Source of the DNA: Mycobacterium sp.
GTDB lineage: Bacteria; Actinomycetota; Actinomycetes; Mycobacteriales; Mycobacteriaceae
Reading direction: 5' to 3'
DNA length: 5,434 nucleotides
Assembly (NCBI GenBank): GCA_029256565.1
Contig: JAQSXQ010000175.1
Span: 1-5,434, forward strand
Shown: positions 1 to 5,434 of the stretch, one piece after another
How positions within the stretch are numbered: position 1 is the first letter of the stretch
How the letters are laid out: each line of letters begins with the position of its first letter
Program-made: the position numbers and the translations under genes
Notes under the pieces: generated by a model
Databases searched by the model: none
The model's input: only the letters and a program-made list of their open reading frames with translations
What the model was told of the DNA's origin: nothing

Positions 1-392
1 GCGCCCGCCACCGACACGCCGTCGATCTGGACCCCGACGGACACGGCGTAGGACTCGATGCCGTAGAGGAAGTTGACCGTGCCGTCGATCGGGTCGAGCA
101 CCCACACCGGACGGCCAGGCTCGCCGATCGCGGAGCCGCCCTCCTCCTCGCCGACCACCGCGTCCCCCGGCCGCACCACGGCCAGCCGCTCGCGCAGCAA
201 CCGCTCGGTCTCGGTGTCGACGATCGTCACCGGGTCGGTGGGCGTCGACTTCGATCGCACCGCCGACCCGCTCGCGGCGGCATCCTCGCCGAACACCTCG
301 AGGCGCCGACGACGCACGTACTCGGCGGCTTCGGTGGCGAGGTCTTCGGCGACTGTGCGGAGGGCGATCGGGTCGAGGTCGTTGTCGGTCAC
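1..392 (-). CDS. suhB: Inositol-1-monophosphatase family protein SuhB, N-terminal 130 residues (C-terminal part beyond the window)
   Basis: The visible part is the N-terminal half of an inositol monophosphatase, a Mg2+-dependent cytosolic enzyme that hydrolyses inositol-1-phosphate to free myo-inositol, the precursor of phosphatidylinositol, mannosides and mycothiol in mycobacteria. Family signatures are visible: VGEEEGG at residues 80-86, supplying metal-ligand glutamates, and WVLDPIDGTVNF at 97-108, with metal-binding Asp100 and Asp103 in the DPIDGT motif. The missing remainder should hold the second metal motif (WDxAA); full-length homologues are about 260-290 residues. I chose GTG at 392-390 because the protein then begins VTDNDLDPIALRTVAEDLA, aligning with the start of mycobacterial SuhB as remembered. 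In-frame GTG at 398 and TTG at 410 are alternatives. No strong Shine-Dalgarno precedes any of them. The gene is transcribed away from ppgK. Other IMPase-fold phosphatases (fructose-1,6-bisphosphatase-like, CysQ-like) are less likely given the locus. Confidence 0.93.
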   Translation of the reverse strand, partial: MTDNDLDPIALRTVAEDLATEAAEYVRRRRLEVFGEDAAASGSAVRSKSTPTDPVTIVDTETERLLRERLAVVRPGDAVVGEEEGGSAIGEPGRPVWVLDPIDGTVNFLYGIESYAVSVGVQIDGVSVAG

Positions 393-507
393 CCACACAT
401 CGCAGCACAAAACCGGATCTGCTTGCGCGGCAGCCCGACATGCCAATTGCCCACGCACTAGTGTTGTGGTTCGCGTCTCACCGCCGACCTCTCGAAGAGG
501 AGTGCTC
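393..507. promoter_or_regulatory. Divergent suhB-ppgK intergenic region with candidate ppgK promoter
   Basis: This 115-bp spacer lies between two divergent genes and must carry the promoter of ppgK and probably that of suhB. On the plus strand the only TANNNT-type -10 I could place is TAGTGT at 459-464, about 44 bp before the ppgK ATG. No convincing -35 lies 16-18 bp upstream, which is common in mycobacterial promoters. The -10 overlaps the perfect 8-bp palindrome CACTAGTG (456-463), which is flanked by CCAC (451-454) and GTGG (466-469) arms and might be a regulator site. I found no good -10 for suhB on the minus strand. All of this is pattern inference. Confidence 0.3.
496..502 (+). promoter_or_regulatory. 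Ribosome binding site of ppgK
   Basis: AGAGGAG ends five bases before the ATG at 508. It is a good Shine-Dalgarno match and decides the ppgK start over the longer open frame, which runs upstream to position 73 through suhB antisense sequence. Confidence 0.8.
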
Positions 508-1332
508 ATGACCGCCACCGACACACCGGTTCCGGAATCCGGGACCGCCGCGCCGCAACGCCGCGGATTCGGCGTCGACGTCGGGGGCAGCGGCGTCAAG
601 GGCGGCATCGTCGACCTCGACACCGGCGAGCTGATCGGCGAGCGCTTCAAGCTCGCGACCCCGCAGCCGTCCACCCCGGACGCGGTGGCCAAGACCGTCG
701 CCGCGGTGGTCCGCGAATTCGGTTGGACCGGCCCCCTGGGCGTGACCTATCCCGGTGTCGTCACCAATGGGATCGTCCGCACCGCGGCGAACGTCGACAA
801 GGGCTGGATCGGCGTGAACGCCCGCGACGTCATCTCGGCCGAACTCGGCGGGCAGCAGGTAACGGTGCTCAACGACGCCGACGCCGCGGGACTCGCCGAG
901 GAGAAGTTCGGCGCCGGCCGCGACAACACCGGCGTGATCGTCCTGCTGACCTTCGGCACCGGCATCGGCTCCGCGGTCATCCACGACGGAAAGCTGCTGC
1001 CCAACACCGAATTCGGTCACCTCGAGGTCAGCGGCAAGGAGGCCGAGCATCGCGCCGCCTCGTCGGTCAAGGACCGCAAGGAGTGGACCTACGAGCGCTG
1101 GACGCAGGAGGTCACCAGGGTCCTCGTGGTCATCGAGAACGCGATCTGGCCCGACCTGTTCATCGCGGGCGGCGGCATCAGCCGCAAGGCCGACAAGTGG
1201 ATCCCACTGCTCAAGAACCGGACCCCGGTGGTGGCGGCCACGCTGCAGAACTCCGCTGGCATCGTCGGCGCCGCGATGGCGGCCGAGGTGGGCGCCGCGC
1301 TCGCAGCCGGGATCGACATCCCGCTGGGCTGA
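508..1332 (+). CDS. ppgK: Polyphosphate glucokinase (polyphosphate/ATP-dependent, ROK family)
   Basis: This 274-residue cytosolic enzyme phosphorylates glucose to glucose-6-phosphate using inorganic polyphosphate or ATP, feeding glycolysis and the pentose phosphate pathway. Visible motifs, in order, are the phosphate-1 loop FGVDVGGSGVKGG (21-33), the LNDADAAG segment (121-128) with catalytic Asp123, the phosphate-2 loop LTFGTGIGSA (147-156), the glucose-contacting TEFGHLE (167-173) and the adenosine-type motif FIAGGGISRKADKW (218-231). The KEAEHRAASS segment (177-186) follows the substrate motif, as in M. tuberculosis PpgK. The length is close to the roughly 265 residues of that enzyme. The extra residues are a short Pro/Thr-rich N-terminus and an Ala-rich tail (255-274). 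The start is fixed by an AGAGGAG site five bases upstream; the open frame continues further upstream but only as suhB antisense. The gene is divergent from suhB, and its stop lies two bases from the stop of the convergent LuxR-type gene. No terminator hairpin is visible. A plain ATP glucokinase is the only real alternative, and the motifs and locus favour PpgK. Confidence 0.97.
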   Translation: MTATDTPVPESGTAAPQRRGFGVDVGGSGVKGGIVDLDTGELIGERFKLATPQPSTPDAVAKTVAAVVREFGWTGPLGVTYPGVVTNGIVRTAANVDKGWIGVNARDVISAELGGQQVTVLNDADAAGLAEEKFGAGRDNTGVIVLLTFGTGIGSAVIHDGKLLPNTEFGHLEVSGKEAEHRAASSVKDRKEWTYERWTQEVTRVLVVIENAIWPDLFIAGGGISRKADKWIPLLKNRTPVVAATLQNSAGIVGAAMAAEVGAALAAGIDIPLG

Positions 1333-1334
1333 GG

Positions 1335-4133
1335 TCAGTCGTCCCCGAAGGCATCGGCGTGCCTGGCGAGTTCCGCGCGCGCCCGGATGCCGAGCTTGCG
1401 GTACACCCGGGTGAGGTTGTGCTCGACGGTCTTCGGCGTGATGAACAGCGCGGCGGCGATGTCCCGGTTGGAACGTCCCGCCGCCGCCAGCCGCGCCACG
1501 CTGGCCTCCGACGGCGTGAGACTCGACGCACGACCCCTGGTCACGGTGACCCTCGCCAGTTCGGCGCGGGCCCGCTCCTCCCACAGTGGCGTCCCGAGCG
1601 CGTGGAACGCCCGCATCGCCGAGGTCAGGGTCTGCGACGCCACCTGCTTGCGGCGTCGCCGGCGTGCCAGCTGCCCGGCGAACAGCGCCGTGCGAGCCCG
1701 CTCGAAGGGCATGGGCAGGCGGTCGTGCGCCGCCATGGCCCGCGCGACCGACACCTCGGCCGCCTCGAGATCCCCGCGCGCCGCCTGCAGCATCGCCCGG
1801 CATCGCGCGCCGACCGCCAGCATCCAGAGCCGGTCGAACTCGGCGCCGTTGCGCTCGAGCGCCACGACGAACGGTTCGGCGTCCTCGAGCCGGCCGAGGT
1901 TGACCATCGCCTCGACGGCGTCGGGCAGATGCCACGACGACACGATCTCGGTCCCCTGCCCCGGCGTGAACGCGGCCAGTAGCGGTTCCAGCACGGCCAG
2001 GGCCTCGTCGTAGGCGCCCCGGGAGACCTCCAGGAAGCCGAGCGTGAACCGGGGGCCTCTCCCCAGCGACGGCACCCCGCACCGCTTCGCCGCCTCGATC
2101 GCGGCGTCGGACTCGTTGCGGGCGGGGCCTTCTCGGCCCTGATACGCCCACACCACGGCCCGTTGTGCGTGCCCCTGGGCGATCGCGTGGTCGCTGCCCA
2201 ACTGCTCGGCGCGCCGCACCATGTCGTCGGCGACCACCTCGGCCGCGCCGTACCGGGCGAGCCAGACGTCGGTCATGACGAGGTGGCGCGACAAATGCAC
2301 GAGGTCGGCGTCCGACCCGCGCTCGATGCACTGGCGGCGGACGGCGAGCAGCTTCGTGCGGGCTTCCTCCAGCCGTCCCAGCCACGACAGGGTCACCGCG
2401 TCGGCTGCGCGCGCCCGGAACGCGACCGGCACGTCGGCCGACGCGTCTTCCAACTCCAGGGCCCGCTGCAGCGCCGCTTCATCGCGGCCGAGGCCTACGC
2501 CCGTCGCCACCGAGACCCGCGCCGTCAAGGCCTGGCTGAGCAGGGCGGGCACGGCGAGGCGCTCCGCTTCGGCGACCGCCAGCTCGGCGTAGCGCAACCC
2601 CTCGGCGAAGCGGCCCGTCATCGTGTGGACCAGCGTCGAGCGCAGGTACGTCCGGACCAGGAGTTCGGGTGCCGCCGCGGCGTCGGCCTCCGCTGAGGTC
2701 AGCAGATCAACCGCCTCGACGAAGCTGTTGTCGTGCAGCCAGGTGTCGGCCAGCACGAGGCGGGCCGAGGCCCGTTGCGCGCCGGGTGGCATCGCCGCGG
2801 CGACGGGCTCCAGCAGCGCGCGGGAGCGATGCGCGTCGCCTGACTGCAGTGCGTACGTCGCGGCCCGCAGCCGCCGGGTGAACGTGTCGCCGCCCAGCCC
2901 GATCGCCAGCTCCATCAGTTCGGCTGCCGCCGCGACCGCACCGCGGGCACTCGCGGAGTCCGCCGCAGTGTCGAGCGCATGAAGGGTCTCGGAGTCGGCG
3001 CTGGCCGCACCGAGCGCCATGTGCCGCGCCCTCAGTTCGGGCTGCGACTCCACGGCGGCGAGCGCGCGGTGCATGCGGCGACGCCGTGCCGGCCCCGCCT
3101 GGGTGTAGATGCCGCGGGCCAGCAACGGATGGGTGAACCTCACCCGGTCGTCGTCGACGACGACGATGCCCTCGCGGCCGGGTTCGGCGAGCAGCTCCAG
3201 AACGCGCTGCGCGGTCGATCCGGTCGCGTCGGCCAGTAGTCCCACCGTGGGATCGGCGACGCACGCCGCAGCCAGCAGCATGTCGCGGACGGCTTCGCCG
3301 AAGTGCCCGGTGCGCAACTGCATCAGACCGGCGAGCGTGCCGGGCAACACGGGCTCGCCGCCGATCGACTGCCCGTCGACCGTCCGCGCCAGCTCCAGCG
3401 CGAAGAAGGGATTCCCGCGCGATGCCTCGAAGATGCGGAGCAGCGTCGACCGCGCGGGCGTACGGCCGAACCTGGCCTGGATCATGGTCTGCAGTGCCGC
3501 GGGCGACATCGGACGCACGCGGATGCGGCGCACGGCCTCGGGCACGCTCATCGTCAACCAGGGGGCGGCCACCACGTCGTCCGACGGCGTGCGCTCGGTG
3601 ACCACGACACCGACCCGCCAGGTCATCCGCCGCATCGCCAGGTCGAGCACCGACTGGCTCGACGAGTCCAACCACTGCGCGTCGTCGATGGCCACGAGGA
3701 CGGGACTGGACGCCACCAGGGTCCACACGATCGACACCAGGGCCGCGGCGGTGACGCGCTGGTCGGTGGGCGGTCCGTCGCCGTCGGCCCGCAACAGCAC
3801 GCGGTCGACGGCCAGGCGCTGCAACTCCGGCAGTTGATCGAGCACCCGGTCCTCGACGTCGGCGAGCAGATCGGCGACCGCGGCGTAGGCGAGCACCGAT
3901 TCGGCCTCACCCGAGCGCGCCGACAACACGCGATAGCCCTTCGCGCGGGCCAGCTCCACCGCCTCGGTCCACAGCGTGGTCTTGCCGATACCGGGTTCGC
4001 CGCCGATGACCAACGCGCACGGACCCACGGACGCGGCCGCCAGCAGAGCGTCCACTGCGTGCGAATCCTCGGTACGTATGACGGTTCCCCCCGGCACGTC
4101 TCCGATCATCCCAGACAGCAAAGAAGACGGCAT
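1335..4133 (-). CDS. LAL-family (MalT-like) LuxR-type transcriptional regulator with N-terminal STAND ATPase
   Basis: This is a large cytosolic ATP-dependent transcription regulator of 932 residues, typical for the LAL family (about 850-1000). The N-terminal NTPase has Walker A GGEPGIGKTT (44-53), Walker B VLVAIDDAQWLD (145-156), a sensor-like VVVTER strand (176-181) and the GNPFFALELAR signature (240-250). Residues of roughly 370-850 form a helical TPR-like region ending in PFERARTALF (809-818), an Arg/Lys cluster (824-829) and WEERARAELARV (851-862), all typical of the family. The C-terminus is a LuxR/GerE HTH: LTPSEASVARLAAAG (872-886), then RDIAAALFITPKTVEHNL (890-907) with the recognition helix, and YRKLGIRARAELARHAD. 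An in-frame TGA immediately precedes the ATG at 4133, so this is the longest possible start. ATG at 4109 and GTG at 4097 are alternatives, and none has a good Shine-Dalgarno. The frame is intact, with GC-rich codon use like its neighbours. The inducer and targets are unknown; proximity suggests itself, ppgK or sigA (inference). Confidence 0.95.
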   Translation of the reverse strand: MPSSLLSGMIGDVPGGTVIRTEDSHAVDALLAAASVGPCALVIGGEPGIGKTTLWTEAVELARAKGYRVLSARSGEAESVLAYAAVADLLADVEDRVLDQLPELQRLAVDRVLLRADGDGPPTDQRVTAAALVSIVWTLVASSPVLVAIDDAQWLDSSSQSVLDLAMRRMTWRVGVVVTERTPSDDVVAAPWLTMSVPEAVRRIRVRPMSPAALQTMIQARFGRTPARSTLLRIFEASRGNPFFALELARTVDGQSIGGEPVLPGTLAGLMQLRTGHFGEAVRDMLLAAACVADPTVGLLADATGSTAQRVLELLAEPGREGIVVVDDDRVRFTHPLLARGIYTQAGPARRRRMHRALAAVESQPELRARHMALGAASADSETLHALDTAADSASARGAVAAAAELMELAIGLGGDTFTRRLRAATYALQSGDAHRSRALLEPVAAAMPPGAQRASARLVLADTWLHDNSFVEAVDLLTSAEADAAAAPELLVRTYLRSTLVHTMTGRFAEGLRYAELAVAEAERLAVPALLSQALTARVSVATGVGLGRDEAALQRALELEDASADVPVAFRARAADAVTLSWLGRLEEARTKLLAVRRQCIERGSDADLVHLSRHLVMTDVWLARYGAAEVVADDMVRRAEQLGSDHAIAQGHAQRAVVWAYQGREGPARNESDAAIEAAKRCGVPSLGRGPRFTLGFLEVSRGAYDEALAVLEPLLAAFTPGQGTEIVSSWHLPDAVEAMVNLGRLEDAEPFVVALERNGAEFDRLWMLAVGARCRAMLQAARGDLEAAEVSVARAMAAHDRLPMPFERARTALFAGQLARRRRRKQVASQTLTSAMRAFHALGTPLWEERARAELARVTVTRGRASSLTPSEASVARLAAAGRSNRDIAAALFITPKTVEHNLTRVYRKLGIRARAELARHADAFGDD

Positions 4134-4149
4134 TCACCGCTTCGGCGGG

Positions 4150-4170
4150 CGTGATCGGTTCTCGACCACG
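4150..4170. repeat. 21-bp imperfect inverted repeat in the regulator's leader
   Basis: The arms are CGTGATCG (4150-4157) and CGACCACG (4163-4170), separated by a 5-base loop. Seven of eight pairs are complementary in DNA. In a leftward RNA the eighth pair is a G-U wobble, so the transcript could form an 8-pair hairpin shortly before the LuxR-type start. The repeat overlaps the candidate -10 box at 4168-4173 and ends 16 bp from the ATG at 4133. As DNA it has the size and symmetry expected for a dimeric HTH operator and could serve autoregulation. Function is inferred. Confidence 0.4.
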
Positions 4171-4173
4171 ATA
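4168..4173 (-). promoter_or_regulatory. Candidate -10 box of the LAL regulator gene
   Basis: Read leftward, this is TATCGT, a TANNNT match lying in the A/T cluster TATATCGT. It would start a transcript about 28-30 bases before the ATG at 4133. A poor -35-like GTGGAC lies 16 bp upstream. It is the best minus-strand candidate in this spacer, but it rests on a weak consensus. Confidence 0.35.
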
Positions 4174-4174
4174 T

Positions 4175-4201
4175 ACGCACTTGGCCGACGTCCACGCACT
4201 T
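4175..4201. repeat. Direct repeat of ACGCACTT, candidate operator half-sites
   Basis: Two identical 8-bp copies of ACGCACTT occur at 4175-4182 and 4194-4201, with a repeat period of 19 bp, close to two helical turns. Read leftward they are AAGTGCGT. The proximal copy lies just upstream of the regulator's candidate -10, and the distal copy overlaps or abuts the expected -35, so a protein bound here could block or activate polymerase. I saw no third exact copy in the spacer. The assignment as an operator is inference. Confidence 0.4.
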
Positions 4202-4327
4202 CACCGGACGAGGTTCTCGTGCGCGACGGCCGAATCCTGGCTATGAAGTGGCTCGAACGGCACCCGCCCGGGGGCTCGCCAGGATCGATAAATCGCCAGC
4301 GAGGCGGGCGGTTGCCCACTCTGTCGT

Positions 4328-4333
4328 TACAAT
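4328..4333 (+). promoter_or_regulatory. Candidate -10 box of the sigA promoter
   Basis: TACAAT is one base from the TATAAT consensus and is the best plus-strand -10 in the spacer. No TTGACA-like hexamer lies 16-18 bp upstream (the sequence there is CGGGCG); TTGCCC at 4312-4317 is only 10 bp away. If it is used, transcription would begin near 4340 and leave a 5' leader of about 120 bases. TAATTT at 4405-4410 is a second, weaker candidate with a leader near 40 bases. Confidence 0.45.
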
Positions 4334-4360
4334 GGTCTTCGGCGGCCGCACAAAGCTAGC

Positions 4361-4387
4361 GGCGCGTATCCGAACTGATATCACGCC
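4361..4387 (+). other. Hairpin-forming sequence in the putative sigA leader
   Basis: GGCGCGTATC (4361-4370) can pair with GATATCACGCC (4377-4387) across a 6-base loop. The stem is GGCG/CGCC, then a C-A mismatch, then GTATC/GATAC-type pairs with one bulged T. It lies downstream of the TACAAT box, so it would be in the sigA 5' leader if that promoter is used. A T-run (4408-4412) follows only 20 bases later, too far for a normal intrinsic terminator. The alternative reading is a DNA site centred on the palindrome TGATATCA (4376-4383). Confidence 0.3.
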
Positions 4388-4447
4388 AGCATTCGACAGC
4401 CGACTAATTTTTCGGTGGCGCACGCCCACGCCACCGACCGCAAGACC

Positions 4448-4454
4448 GAAGGGG
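4448..4454 (+). promoter_or_regulatory. Ribosome binding site of sigA
   Basis: GAAGGGG sits five bases before the GTG at 4460 and supports that start. An in-frame GTG two codons earlier (4454) overlaps this purine run, so it has no ribosome site of its own at a workable distance. Confidence 0.7.
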
Positions 4455-4459
4455 TGCCC

Positions 4460-5434
<975 letters not shown>

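Larger units (their letters stand above)
4134..4459. other. Divergent intergenic region between the LAL regulator and sigA
   Basis: This 326-bp stretch holds no credible gene. It carries the promoters of two divergent genes. Its left part (4150-4201) has the regulator's candidate -10 with an inverted repeat and a direct repeat around it. The middle (4276-4299) has a 7-bp direct repeat TCGCCAG at 4276-4282 and 4293-4299. The right part has a sigA -10 candidate, the perfect palindrome TGATATCA (4376-4383) inside a hairpin, a TAATTTTT tract (4405-4412) and the sigA ribosome site. It is visibly richer in A/T clusters than the coding regions. Short open frames here (4248-4478 plus; 4134-4319 minus) are Arg/Pro/Ser-rich and lack good ribosome sites, so I treat them as chance. 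Confidence 0.75.

Noticed and set aside
73..507. Upstream extension of the ppgK frame to an earlier start
   Set aside because: The extra 145 residues are Ser/Arg/Thr-rich antisense of suhB, and the ATG at 508 has a strong AGAGGAG site and matches the family N-terminus.
1350..1391. Inverted repeat GGCATC/GATGCC (1350-1355 and 1386-1391) as a terminator for ppgK
   Set aside because: A 6-bp stem around a 30-base loop, with no T-run, inside the LAL coding region is not a credible terminator.
478..2385. A 635-codon leftward open frame spanning antisense of ppgK and another frame of the LAL gene
   Set aside because: Its translation is Arg/Gly/Ala-rich with no family motif, while both genes it overlaps show clear motifs in their own frames. 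It is a long shadow frame typical of high-GC DNA.
3303..4154. A 283-codon rightward open frame antisense to the LAL gene's ATPase region
   Set aside because: Its composition is Arg/His/Gly/Gln-rich, without recognisable domains, and the opposite strand encodes a clear STAND ATPase with Walker motifs.
4276..4299. Direct repeat TCGCCAG with 17-bp period and CGAT-AA-ATCG symmetry upstream of the sigA -10
   Set aside because: Seven-base repeats of this composition are expected by chance in GC-rich sequence, and the symmetry centres do not coincide. Noted in the spacer entry only.

Overview
The window is GC-rich chromosomal DNA from a high-GC actinomycete, most likely a soil-type or rapidly growing mycobacterium (Mycolicibacterium/Mycobacterium). 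The evidence is the gene order suhB (leftward) - ppgK (rightward) - sigA (rightward), which matches the Rv2701c-Rv2702-Rv2703 neighbourhood of M. tuberculosis as I remember it. The encoded proteins also look mycobacterial: SigA carries the genus-typical Lys/Ala-rich and then acidic N-terminal extension, and PpgK closely resembles the M. tuberculosis enzyme as I recall it.

Layout. Positions 1-392 hold the first 130 codons of suhB (inositol-1-monophosphatase family), leftward and cut by the window edge. A 115-bp divergent spacer (393-507) separates it from ppgK (508-1332), an intact polyphosphate/ATP glucokinase. Two bases after the ppgK stop lies the stop of a convergent 932-codon gene (1335-4133, leftward), a large LAL-type (MalT-like) LuxR-family regulator with an N-terminal STAND/AAA ATPase, a long helical middle and a C-terminal HTH. 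A 326-bp divergent spacer (4134-4459) separates it from sigA (4460 to the right edge), of which the first 325 codons are present.

Three of the four genes are a conserved core set: inositol phosphate dephosphorylation, glucose phosphorylation from polyphosphate, and the housekeeping sigma factor. The unusual part is the 2.8-kb LAL regulator between ppgK and sigA, where M. tuberculosis has no such gene as far as I recall. Its promoter region is back-to-back with that of sigA and contains an 8-bp direct repeat, a 21-bp imperfect inverted repeat overlapping a candidate -10 box, and a separate hairpin on the sigA side. These are the best candidates for something not yet described, but they are sequence patterns only; I see no evidence for an entirely new system. 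No RNA genes, insertion sequences, CRISPR arrays or classical hairpin/T-run terminators were seen.
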